A DNA stretch of 64,000 nt, taken from the NCBI RefSeq assembly GCF_040807025.1, contig NC_090943.1, positions 1,164,356 to 1,228,355 of the forward strand, in the 5' to 3' direction. The notes below the pieces were generated by a model. That model did not search any database and was not told the DNA's origin. It was given only the letters and a program-made list of their open reading frames with translations. Position 1 is the stretch's first letter. The number at the start of each line of letters is the position of its first letter. The translations under genes and the position numbers were made by a program. This DNA comes from Struthio camelus (lineage: Eukaryota > Chordata > Aves > Struthioniformes > Struthionidae). This document shows positions 1 through 12,600 of the stretch, in pieces.

Positions 1-3000
1 CAGCTAGAGGCTGATAAAGGCAGAGTTCGAGGTGAAGACAGTTAGCCGTTGCAGCAGTTCACCTAGGAGTATGCTAAATCCTGCTTGGTTTTGGTCCATT
101 CCTAACTGGATGGGTTATAGCCATGGAAATGTACTAGCTGACCTGTAATACGTTCTCCATGCTGTAAAACGAAGTTCTAGGTTTTAGGCCTTAGAATAAC
201 TGTACTTGTTGTTTCCTTGATAACAGTTTCCACATTTAGACCTGGAGTAAAGCTAGAATCAGGTAAACATTCAGGTGAGAAGACACTGACTTACTTTTAG
301 GTAGCCTAGGTTGTTTATGGGATCAAGCTATATTTTCTGACAGTTATTGCTATCATTGAGAAGGTGTTTGTAGCTCATGAGCAGCTTAGGGGAGCTTGAA
401 GCAGAATGGAGGGGCTCAGTTGTAGGACGGGCACAAGCCTCACTTTTGATCCCGTGGAAGCGAATGACTTTTGAACGGAGTCGTGTGCTGTGCTTGCTTG
501 GTCGAGATACCCCTTGGCTTCACAAAGATGAACTTTCATAGCTACCCGTAGGTGGTAACGGAAACTTGTTAGAAACCGCTCCTAGAACGGATGTGGGTAG
601 CAGTTTTCATGAGGAAAGAGCTTCACCTTCTTTCCGCAGATGGAGTCTCTCGGTTTTCCCCTCGTGACTAACTCAGGAAGAATTTGAAGTGGAAATCACC
701 TTCGCTTTAGCAGAAAGCTGTATCCCGTTCAGGGCCCAGTTGCCGAAGGTGCTTCCCATCTGTTTGACACAACCAGTGTGAAACACGAGCAGCATGTCAG
801 AAGCTTGAAAACACTATTCGCATTCCCCTTAATGGGGTTTGAGAGATTTAACTTCAGATAAAAACTATAATTACATGTCCTCAAGTCTTTTCAAGTGGCT
901 AGATCTCATTAGTCAATTATTAAAACTTGCCAATAAGCATGCAGTGAGACTGATGCGTATTAGTAGTTTTGTTCTAAGGGTCCCAAAGCACAAATTGATA
1001 ACCTATCTTGCCCAAGAGAATAGTGTCAGTGCTTTAATGATGTTGAAATGCATTAGGCCAGATATATCCCTTACTTGACGCTTTAGAGGAAAATATAATT
1101 AATCCTGTATTGAGGAAGTATTGCACTTCCCAAGAGCCATGCACCTGAACAGATCCTGTGGGCCTTCTTGTACAATTAATTCTGTGCAGTCTTCTATACC
1201 AACTGTAGCCCAGAATGCTTAACACGTTTTAATGAGTTCCATTAAGTTAATTTCTCCTTCCAAAACTGAGGCCCAAACAAAGCAGAAAGAAGTGTTTTCT
1301 GGTGACATTTGAAAGGAGATGGAGTTAATGATGCAGAGATCCGAGAAGGTTGTTCCAAGTGGCAAGATGCAGAGGGGAAGAGGCTTCTCCACCAAAGCGG
1401 ATGGCACATTGGCAAAGGATGGGCAGGGAATAGGGTGGACAGTGGAGATGAGGTCAGCTGGCGAAATCCCATCAGGAGTTAGAGCAGTTTGGTGTGGATC
1501 TGGAAATGCAGAGGGGAGTCATGGATGGCGGAAGGAGTCGAGTCTTGTTTTGAAGAGGAGAAAGCGAGGGCGCGATAGAGGCTGAATAGTCTTCTAACCT
1601 GTCTGGAGTCGTGGAGGCTGTGAAGCCTGAAGGGGAATCAAAACGAGCCAAACATTAACAAATTCAGATTAGGTGGAAGAGGTGTCAGATACATAGACGT
1701 AGGTGATGGAGAACTGGTTCTCTTCTGATCTTGTATATATTATTGGCAGTTCGGTTTGCCTGCCTGCCATTGAACCGGTTAATGTTCCTGGCTAAAAATG
1801 ATATTTAAGGTACCTACTCTTTCTTTCCATGTGTCAAAAGCAGCTCCGCCACTTTCTTGTGTTTTACGCAATTGTTTAGTCATTCCCACTGTTTTAAAAT
1901 GTGTGTGTTAGTGGCTTGTTTTGAAATTACCTGGTTTCATTTTCCAGGTATTAGATCTTAATCACTTTTTTACTAGACGAAAGCCATGGGTTATGCGATG
2001 TTTTATTTTTGTTTCCCTGGTGGAATGACTTGTACCTTTTTATAAGATCACCTCTCTCTTTTTGACCAGTAGCTTTATCGTTCTCTAAGTTTTCGATGTC
2101 ACACACTAATAACACAAAGGGTTGTAGCGTTTGACTTCCCGCTGACACATGAACAGAAGTAGCTACCTCTCTTTATACATCTAAGTACCATATTAGTCCT
2201 TTTAGCTTTATAAAAACTAGGTGTGTTTCATTCATGCAATCGGTCTTCTCAACTAAACTTGCAGTCTCATAGAATAAGATTAGGTTTGTTTGACAGGATT
2301 TCAAGGGATTGGTATGAATTATATATCTGTCCTTAAGGACTTAACTAAATTTATCCAAAATCAACTTATGTTTTGTCTCGTTAGCTAGTATCTTCCCTGT
2401 GGTGTTTAACTGAATGCTTTTAGCAAAGTCTAGGTGGAACGCTCCCGACTGGTTGGGCCTGCAGGCATCTACCTCTTTTTGCTCTTTTCTGTATCGGCGT
2501 TTCGTAAGCACCCTTCCAGCTACTTGAGTTTGTCTAAAAAACTAAGACTGTCGATGGAAATTAAATATTGGAAGGCAGTGGTTTCAAGCATCTTTTTAGG
2601 ACTCTCAGGTAGAAGTTATCTGCATCTGTGTCTTTTTTTTAAATCAGTCATCAGTATCCCTTTTATCAGTTTTCCACGAGTAATCCACGATTTCTAACTT
2701 AATGAGTTTTCTACGGACTTTTCTATTTGGTTTTGTTTATAATGTTGCCTTCCTTTGCCTGTTGAAGTTGAAACAAATTTTAGCCCGTTCTCCATCACTG
2801 ATAGTCCAAAAAGCTACAATTTCATTATCAAACGAACTATTTAAAAGTAAGGTTCTCTTTGTATTTTCTTCAGGCCATGCTTCTTCCTTGATCAGTTTTG
2901 TATATGGTTTTCTTCCGCTTTGCGATGTGTAGATTTGTTCCTGGTTTAGACTGTGCGCTGCTTATGTGGAATGCATCAGGTCGCTGTCATTGGTGTTTGC

Positions 3001-3621
3001 CTAAAGGTGTATTTTCAATTTAGTGATTTTTATTTTCATAAAATTATAATAGAGACCAAAAATACGTGCAGTGACTTCTAGGTGAAGAAAATCGGCATTG
3101 GGTTAGAATTGATCTAGCAATGGTACCAAGGTTATAAATAGACAAACGTGGTTTTGCTTTGGCATTTTAGTAAAGAAACGCTATAAATTGTTTTGAGAAA
3201 TGTAATTAGGGCAGGATTAAACCAGCATTAGAGCAAAGTGCTGTCAGATACATAAAGTTATTTTAAGAAAAAACAAAAAGCAAAGCCATGCCCCGACCGT
3301 GTTGCAGCATCCTCTTAGCCATCCTTTTGCTGGAAAAACGTGAGCAATTGCTGTTGTGAGGTGGAGGAGTTCAGCCAGGTGTTCAAACAGAGCAGTTAAT
3401 TCTGGGGATGCTTTCTTTCAAACAGCTTTTTAGAAACGGGTATCGTGGGTAAAGAGGAGCATCAGCGTGTAAGGAGCTGGGGAGAGCCTGCGCCGGCCCT
3501 CCGGGGAAGCTGCGCCGGGATCCTGGGTCTGGGCAAGCTCGGGTCTGGGCAAACGGGCTCGCGCTCTCTGAAGTGCTGATCAAGCTGCTCATCCTGAAAC
3601 CATGTGTTTTGTATTGGGCAG
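1..3621 (+). other. MAP4: MAP4 intron upstream of the first visible exon
   Basis: AT-richer non-coding sequence. The open frames here are short and lack splice-bounded similarity to MAP4. I saw no repeat family I can name and no RNA gene. It is taken as intron because the exon at 3622 begins in mid-codon after a splice acceptor. Confidence 0.7.
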
Positions 3622-3681
3622 CTATTAAGACTGATGCAAAGCCTGCAGATGCCAAGAAGACCACTGCAAAGTCACCGTCAG
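3622..3681 (+). CDS. MAP4: MAP4 exon A (basic Pro/Lys-rich region)
   Basis: 60-bp exon encoding [20 protein letters not shown]. It is bounded by an AG at 3620-3621 and a GT donor at 3682. The last base starts an Asp codon completed in the next exon, giving KSPS-D-LGRP. This matches the mammalian MAP4 segment preceding the repeat domain. Confidence 0.85.
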
Positions 3682-6600
3682 GTAATTTGTTCAGTTTCTG
3701 TCTAAACCAAATCCTCCTTGCTTGCGGGTGTGTTTATTAAACAGGCCGCTATGTCTTTAGGGCTCCAGGGAAGTTTGTGTAAGTCCCATCTGATCAGTCT
3801 TTTTCCCCTCCCTCCGCCTATCCCTGTGGTTATCGTAGCAGACTTGGGCCGCCCTAAGAGCGCTTCTGGGAATGCTGTAAAAACGAGCGCCACTACTCCT
3901 TCCGCTGCCTCCTCGAGCACGCCCGCTCCACCTGCGGTGGCCACCACTCGTCCCAAACCCAAGCCTGCTGCAGCCAAACCCGTCACAACCGCAAGCGCAA
4001 CAGCGGATGCTAAAAAACCAGCTGCTAAGGCTCCGGCTAAACCCAGCACCGTTTCCAAGCCGCCTCGCCCAACCAGCAGTGTTTCTGCTCCGGATCTGAA
4101 AAACGTACGTTCCAAAATTGGATCAACAGATAATATTAAGCATCAGCCTGGTGGAGGAAAGGTAAGTCTTTTCCAACTTGGAAACCATATGTGTTTTGAA
4201 ACCATAGCTCTTAAGCATTGCGGGTGCTCTTTGCTAATTTTGGTGGCTGTATACTCACTGCTCTTCTCGTGTTTATGCTCTGCAGAGCTCCTCTTTGGGT
4301 TCTTGGTGTGTGCACAAGGCATTAACAAGGCAGTGATACTAGCGTGCAGAAGGAATCCACCTTAAGAGCCGTCATGGGTTTTACGGGCACACGTGCAGGA
4401 ATCCAGACCTGTGGTTCTGTTTCTCCGTCGTGTATTCGGACGGAGAAACTCGTTGGTATTGAAAGCTCAAACCTTGTCTGTATTCTAAAGTTTTGCCTGG
4501 GAATAGAGGGATTGAGCCTGCTGAAGGGTATCGAAGGTGGAATGACGCACTACAGCGAAGGAAACCTGGATTCAGGAGCAAGTCCCACAGGACCTGTCCC
4601 ATGCCTGGGAACCAGGGCTCTGGCCAACCCGTCAGGCCTAAAGCTGAAATGGAGTGGGTCTGCCTCTGCTGCTCTGGGGTAACCTCTGGTGGCTGCAAGA
4701 AGGGGGAGAGGAGAACGGTGAATGAGCTGTAGGACGGGGAAAAGCACGTGCATAGATGTAGCTTGAGGCCCTTGATCAATAAAGGGGCTTAAATTACAAT
4801 TTCATTATGGACATCTACCGTGTAGATGGCAAAGGTTTGGGGATGTACCTGTAGCACTCTCTGAGGGTTTAAAGTCATCTTGTGGATATGCACAAGCCTA
4901 AAACCTTTATTGGTTGTTAAATAACAGATACGCCCCTCTTTGCCTGACTGAATGTGTTAGCAGCTTGCCCGTAGTCAGAGGGCTTTAATTTCCACAGAGT
5001 GGAACAAATTTGCCCACTCTTCTCTACTGCAGGTCTTCTGGAGTGAATAACCCAGCGTCTAACTTTAATCTGATGCCAGGAGAGCGCACTTCATGCTGAG
5101 AGCCTTAATCTCTTCGTAGGTGTATTAAAGTGAAGGGTGTTTTGGGCTGTGTTGCTGTGTGTCGCACCGTTGATACATGCGTGGAATTAAGCTTTAAAAG
5201 TTAAAAATGTCTTAGTTATGGTCTTGGCCAAGGCCATAATATGGTCCTCAGGGCTTAGAAGTCTAGAAGGTGAACTGCGGCTCCTCAAAACAGAGACTTT
5301 CTAGAAATGACAAACCAAATCTGCCGAAAGATTTTTGAAGGCAGGAGGAGGGCGACCCTTTCCAATGCGATATAGTGCAACTTGAAAAGAAATCGAAGCT
5401 CACAGATCCTTCAGCCATCTGGTCAGAACGAACGCTTGAAGTTGTTCTACTGTTTTAAACCGTGTTAGGGCTCTGAAGGATTGCAGAGCTTTTTAGCTGC
5501 CAGGTTTATTGTGCCAGTTTAAGGGAAATTATTTTTACATTTATTTCTGCTATCCTTTATTTTGTAATTTTTTTTAATAGAAGTGATAAAACTTAATAGC
5601 TGTACATTTGGAGAAAAACGTTGTCTGTTTCGTGGTCTTTAAAGTTGCTAACGTATGCTGGGATGTGTTCGGCGTATGAGAATGCCTTAGGGGTGCTGGG
5701 GGGGTTGGTTTACTGTTCCGTTTCTGGTAGGTTAGTGGAGTATAGGATTTATGCTGGCCCAAAAAACTCGGTTTCTTCTGCACTTATCAGGATCTAGACT
5801 CGCATGGATGTTCTCAGGTAGCTGCTGAATGTTTCTAAAAACTGTAATTTGCATTCAATTTTCTGCTCTGCTGAGTTAATTAGGTCCACCTGCATTTGGT
5901 TGTTTTTATAAAAACAGCTGTTGATCTCAAAGCCTGAGTCAGATCAGTGTGTGGGTGAGAAACCAGAAACGGAAGCTGAGTGTGTCTGCATCCAGCAGAG
6001 CACTTGGAGCGCAGAGGCGAAGGAAATCAGTCGGTAGATAACGCTGGCCGCCAAGAGCAGTGTAACATCTTCAGCATGAAGAATTGGGCAGTGCTGTTGG
6101 GTTACTAAAGGATTGGGTTGGGGTTTTTTTTTTTTTCTCCCCTCCACAGGATACTATATACTGTGTTCACTAGGAGACCTGCCAGTGTGACTGCTGGGGA
6201 AGTGGTGAAATACTTGATGAAGGGCACCTACAAGCTTGTTGAGAAATGAAGAGCTTTCCTTAGTTATTGACTTACGGACGCTAGAGTGCCTCTTTCACCC
6301 CGTGTCTGGGGGTGGCTGCTTCCCGTAGCCTCCCCTCCCCTCCCGAGTTCTGTCATCCTGGGCATGGGATGACCCCTTGCCTGAGAGTCAGAGCCCGTAC
6401 GAGGTTATCCGGGGTTGCCTTCTCCACTAAGCGTACCTGGGGGGCTTGTGCTCCATACTTTCCTGCCCCCAGTTTTGCTGTTGCTGGTTGAAATCATCCA
6501 TTTGTCTCCATCTAGGGGAAAGTAGAGAAAAAGCCAGACTCAACCGGTGCTGCGCGAAAGCCTGAACCCAATGCGGTCTCTAAAATGGCTACTACTAAAA

Positions 6601-9600
6601 CAGCTGTAACAAAAGAGGGTGCCCCAAAGCAGCCCAATGGGAAAGTGAGTTTTTTTCAGACTTTTATCTGTGGAAGATGAAGGAAAACATTTCCATTTTG
6701 AGTCACTTTCCCTTCTCTTTACTCTTCTGCTTTCTCCTATCAGTGTCACTGTCCCTTGCACAGACACCTTTCCAATCTTTCTCGTAAACCCGATGATGTT
6801 TTCGGCTAGACACCCGGAGAGGCATCCCTGGTGATCTCCACTACAGACTTCCTTTTCAATGCCTGCCGTAAATGTTTTCAGAGCAGAGTCCTCCCTTTTC
6901 ACCTTCAGAGCGAGCTGGAAATTGCCTGTGAAGACAAGTTGTCTCATCTGACATGAGTTTGTAACAAGGGGGAGAGTTTTAGTTCAACGCTGCCTGTTTT
7001 CATTAAGGTTGCAGAACGTTAAGAGCTTAATTTTTCCAGCAATTTCCCCAACGTAGCTGAGCTGCACACGGGAGAGGGTCCCCAGTGGTTTACTCTGACG
7101 CGCTGTCGTGACGTTGTACTTCAGTACGTGAGCCACGGGCGATGGGGAGGCACTGGCTGTTAGGCTGGGTTTAACTCGGATGTTACCAGGTGCTGCCCAT
7201 TAATTGGTACCTCTAGAGGAGTCAGCAAACCAGCGTAAAATCATACGGCGAGAGTATGTTCCAGTATTGCTATTGCCCTGAATCCAGCCTTTCTAAACAG
7301 GCGAAGTAGCTTTTGGAAACTTTTGTTTAAAGTGAGAGTGTTCTGGTGGTTCCTTTTGTGCTTTAAATTTATCACCTCTTTCTAGAAGTACTCGAGGATA
7401 CAGCTTCTGCCATGTTTTGTGCTGTGTTAAATAACTCCTAGACTAAGCACTTGTTGTAACTAACCCTGTGTAAAAATGGACCTATTGCTCTCTCGCTCAG
7501 TTACTTCACCTTTGCGAGTAAAAGTGAGCTCATTTAGCAGAGTCCTTTTGTAGTTTTGAAAAAGTCAGAGTCATCTGAGTTTAAAGGAGAAATGCATCTA
7601 TGTGATTAACATAACACTTGTTCTGATAAAATTTAACTGGAGGCTTTACGACCTTCAGCAGAGCAGCTGTTTCTCACACTGGGCTTTACTGTTCAGAGGT
7701 TTTGAAAGACATTACCCAAGGCTGGAGTCGATCCAGACATGTGGAAATAGTTAAAAATGCGGAGACTAACCAATTAATAGGTTTGTTAGAAGTGGTGACT
7801 CACGGTTTTGGACCCATAGAGGGGAAGAGGCAGCTGAGCTGGCTCTGGGCTGGCACCTGTGGCTCAGCAGGCCCTGGGGATGCTCCCACTAGAGACCTCC
7901 TAGGAGGCTTTCTGTGGGAACCGCCAGCGTACCCCAGACTGGCCCTTCAGGCAGGCAGGCGCTTGGGTGGCGCTAAGCCGGGGTGTAGGTAGATAAGTGC
8001 TCTTTCACCGTAGCGCTTATGCTCTTGCACTAACACTGTCTGTGCAGCCTCTTGTCTCGTTCACTTTTTTCTCGCTCTCCTCCTCAATTGCTTTCACACC
8101 TAATACTGATGTTGGATCGAGTTTAACACGACTCCTTGTTTATCCATGTTAGAGCATCCGCTCCAGCCTGCCGTATGACAGTTCTAACCAGTCCTCTTCC
8201 CTTGTGTTGTTTTTCCATTCTGTAACGTTCCAGGTCCAGATAGTCTCCAAAAAAGCGAACTACAGCCATGTTCAGTCCAAGTGTGGGTCCAAGGACAATA
8301 TTAAGCATGTCCCTGGAGGTGGGAATGTAAGTATGGGCTCTGGGCAAGCTGTCTTTCCACTAACTCCTTTTCTTGTGCTACGTTTTTATTTGTGGGTCTT
8401 CATACCTGTCTGCCTGAAACAGAGCGTGGCAGGATGACAGGGCTGCTGGGAAGAGTGTAGGCTGGAGACTGCTTTTCTGGGAGATGCTAGGCTGAATCTC
8501 TGGGTGTGTTTTGTTTCACAGTAGTACAGATACACCTGACCTATTTCTCCTATGGCTTTCGTGGTGGTCATTGACCAAACGTGCGGTGTGCACATTGACC
8601 TCTGGAGTTGGTTCACCCTGAATTCCCGTTGTAGATGGAGGCACTTCATCAGTCCCCTGACCTCTTTACGTGTCTGATTTTAGGATGAAATGAGTTGTGC
8701 CTTAGAAGTGCCCGTTACTCTTCACTGGCTAACACAGCAAGCCTGAGGTCAGATTAATTTCCCTTCTTGTTTTGTAAGAAGGGAGACATTGGAAAAAGAG
8801 GCAGCAAATACTCTGGGACTTAATCTTTGAGCTGTGATTAATTTCTAAATTTAAAGGCTACTAGTGTCTCTGGTAGCAGAGTTGAGCTTATTAAGGTAGA
8901 GGGCTAATCTTGTGATGTCTGTGGACATGATTTGGAGTATTATATCCCGAAAGTGTTGTGTGTGTGTGTGTTTTTTGTTTTTGTTTTTTAAATAAATCTA
9001 GATACTAAAGGTTTTGAAAACATTTTGGTAGCTTGGCAGGCTTGTTTCCTTGTTGACACAGTCCGTACTACCTTAACAAATCTATGCCAGCCTGTTTGTA
9101 CTAGTAATACTTTGTAGAAATACAAGTCTTGGGTGGTTTCAAAAAGGCCATGAAGTACTGAAGTGCAAGGGAGTTCTCCCGTTGCTGTTTGTGTGTGCCA
9201 GGAGGCTGACGAGAGAGCTGCCCAGCTATCACCTCTTCCAGTGTTTTCTCTGTGCCCAGTGCACAAGAGCCAGCATCTATGAGCTTCCTTGCGTCCTCGC
9301 GTCATGTCTTGCTGCAGGCAGTTGCTGCCTTCTGCCCGTTCCCCTGGCTGGGTGCGGTGGCAGGATTAGACCCTGACAAAAAAGGGAGAGCAGATCCTTG
9401 CCCCACTTCTTCCACAGTGGCCCCGGGAGGTAATTTGCATCCTCAGTCTGCAAATACTCCGTTTCTGGGGCTGAACTTATTGTTACTCAGCAAGTTCTGT
9501 TAGCCGTGTCGTCCAGAGGATGCGACTGCTCTGTGGGACGTGACCATGGTGCAAACTGCTGTGGCCGCTTTTCCTGGGAAATATTTGCGTATTTGTCTAA

Positions 9601-12600
9601 TTGGCTGGATCTTTACTCTGCTTGACCAAATCTTCCTTAAATCTTTACGAGAGGTTACCAAAGACCTTTCTGGGGATTTTAACAAACTTGTTCTTTACAG
9701 GTTGGTTGCAGCTTTTCTTCCAAGGTGTTGAAAGACAGAAGTTGCAGTCGCACATGCAACGTTCACTTAACTAGGCTTCGCTTCCTGTTGGGAATGGTTG
9801 GCTTACGAGTGTCTTTGCTGTCCTCCTTGCCTTCCAATATGCTGATACTCACCAGTGGTGGGATGTACCGTTCTTTCTTGATATCTCTGTGACTTACCTG
9901 ATGTTTATAGGGGTACAGTATGTGTATGGAGCTTCCTGTAGAAGTGCTCAAACAGGAGAATTCTCTGCTTTGCAACACAGAAAGCAAAGCTGAGTTTGAG
10001 ACCGCGTCAGTTGGCCGTCCTCACGATAGTTTTTCTCGCTCTGCGCGTCTGTTCCTACTGCATATTTCATCTAATTTTGCCACCCAAATTTGGTACAGAC
10101 TGTTTATAGATAATCTGTGTTTTGTGGCAGAAGTCCCTTTGGCTGCGCTGTTAAAGAGCAGCTGTTGTAACTGAAGTGTTCGTGCACTCAAAGGAGCTTT
10201 ATTTTATTGCTTTTGCTGGTCGTATCTTATACGGTCTTTTAATGAGCAAGGGGTCTCACGCGTACGTTTCCTTTTTGGGGGCCAACAGAAGTGTACTTTA
10301 AATATGGAGATGTTTTTCCTGCTGCATTAACTACATTAATGAATTATTATTTCTTGTAAGAATTCACCAAACCTGTCCCTTCCTCCTTGCATTTTGCTGT
10401 TCTTTTGTCCTGTCCTGGGGACATTTCCAACTCTAGGGGACAGGTGTCTGTGCCTGCTTTCTTCTTCTCTTTTTCCACACTCTCTTCTTAACTGTTGCAG
10501 TTTTTCTCCTTGCTCCACTACTTAAGCTTTTATCTTTAAGAATAAAGTGCTGCTTATTTTCAGGTTCCAAATGCCCCCAAACCAGCTTCAGACAGTCGTT
10601 CCCAGCTATCCAACGCCCCCAAACCCAGCCCAGGCAGTACCAATGTGAGTAGAAGAGACACAGTGGCCAATCTGGCTTCCTATAACAGCGTTTCCTTTTA
10701 TTCGTTTGTATATCCGCTCAGTTGCTTTGGGGGCACTGTAATGTGAGTGTCCTCTTCCACGATGTTCTCTTGTTCAAATAGTCATGATGATCGCTTCTGA
10801 TGGATTTCCTGTGTTTTACTCCTGAAGCGCACTGCTGGTGGGGGTGTCTGAAAAAGTCCATCATTCCAGGCTGTGGCTTGAGTTAAAGGCTTTTAGGAAT
10901 CGTATGGACAAGAGATGTGGTTAGTAGGAAATTATGATTCAGCTTTAGGGTTGCTCTGGCAGAAGAGATTGACATCCTACCCAAGTGAATTAATTGGGGC
11001 TCATCGGGTAAATTCTACAAGGATATCCATTTTGCCTACTATACACGGAGATAACTTCTTCCTCCCTCCAAGACACCGAAGACGACATGTTCAAAAGCAG
11101 TAGATGTTGCTATTTCCATTATATTTGGCAGAAATATCTTGAGACAAACATCGTTAGATTTCCTGGGCAAAAGCTTTTGTTGCACTTTAGTATTTTTCCC
11201 CTCTCACTGTAAAGAAAGTAACAGTGAAGAGAGACTTTCCAAAGTGCGGATGGCATATATGTTGTTGCAGGATTTGAACAGGGTGATTTGGAATTTACAT
11301 ATGTTTCTCTACCTTGTGGCTTTATCTGGGTTGTGAACGGTCAGAAGTGCAAAACCTAAAAAGAAGTGAGGATCATACTTTGTACCTGAGCCTCTCGGTC
11401 CGGCTTTTAAGTCTAAACGTTCTGGCGTTTGAGTCTTAGTATTTGGCTCTGTAAATGCAAGGTTAAACATTTAAATCAATCTGCCATCGCAAACTTAAAA
11501 AACTCGTGTTAGCAATCTTACAACCAATGCACTTCTGTTCAGGTCCAAGTGTTTAGATCCCCAGGTGAAATCATGCGGAGTCATAACTGAGTCCGCCCAC
11601 CCTAGCTGATCATGAACATTATTACGTTTTGAATGCACTTCTGTGAAACTAACCTTAGTTTTAGTCCAGTTCCAAGCAAACAAATACTCGTGTTATAAAA
11701 GCTCTAGCAACTTTATTGACAGCCTCTAGGGAAATCAAATTCAGTAGCTGTGATCTCACTTCTTCAGTGTGTCCACCTTCTCTGAGTCAGGGGATAAAAC
11801 ACATTAGCGTGGAACAACATAGCGGGAGGTTGGACTATGTTTGCCTGCTCTTGTAATTCTGAACAAACAAGACATGAGAGCTTTGACCCTTCGCGCATAC
11901 AGGAAGGGTTTATGCTTTCTGAGGAAGAACGGAGTACAAACTATCGTGCTAGTGAACTTTTAGAGTAGTCTGCAAGGGAAAGAACTCTTGCCACGTTCAG
12001 AAGGAAAGAATGTCATTGTCGCTGAAAGAGACTCTGTAGCAGAACTTTGTGGCGCACAGGTACTAGCTGGTAGGTGCCAACGTGGATGGGAGAGGTGATC
12101 CTCTTAATATCACTAGGAAGAAAAATGCTTTTTTTCCTGCAAAAATTTCGGTGATAAGCATTTCCACCTGGCATTTCACAGCTTAGCCAAGCAAGAATTG
12201 ACCCTTATGTTTCTGAAACTCATCATGACATGACCGGATGAGGCTCCGAGCTACCTGATCTAATATCAGACTTAGCCTTGCTTTCGGTGAGGGGGTGACC
12301 AGATGATCTCCAGAAGTTCCCTCCAACCTGAATTATCCCGTGATAATGTATGAAGTGACAGAGTGTCCATGCAGTTACACAAGAGGTTAATTCAGGAACA
12401 GGGGAATTTTTCATCCACTTGGAGCTGCAGGAGGAGTTTAAAAATGTCAGAAAGAGGCCTCTGTACAATGGACTTAGGCTGGGTGTCAGGGATAAAAGCT
12501 TTTTTCTTTGAGGAAAAGGCATGATCTATGACATTTGGGCTTTGGCGTTATCATACCCCAAAGAAGACACCTTTCCCCAAGTTCAAGCTGTTGTCCACGA

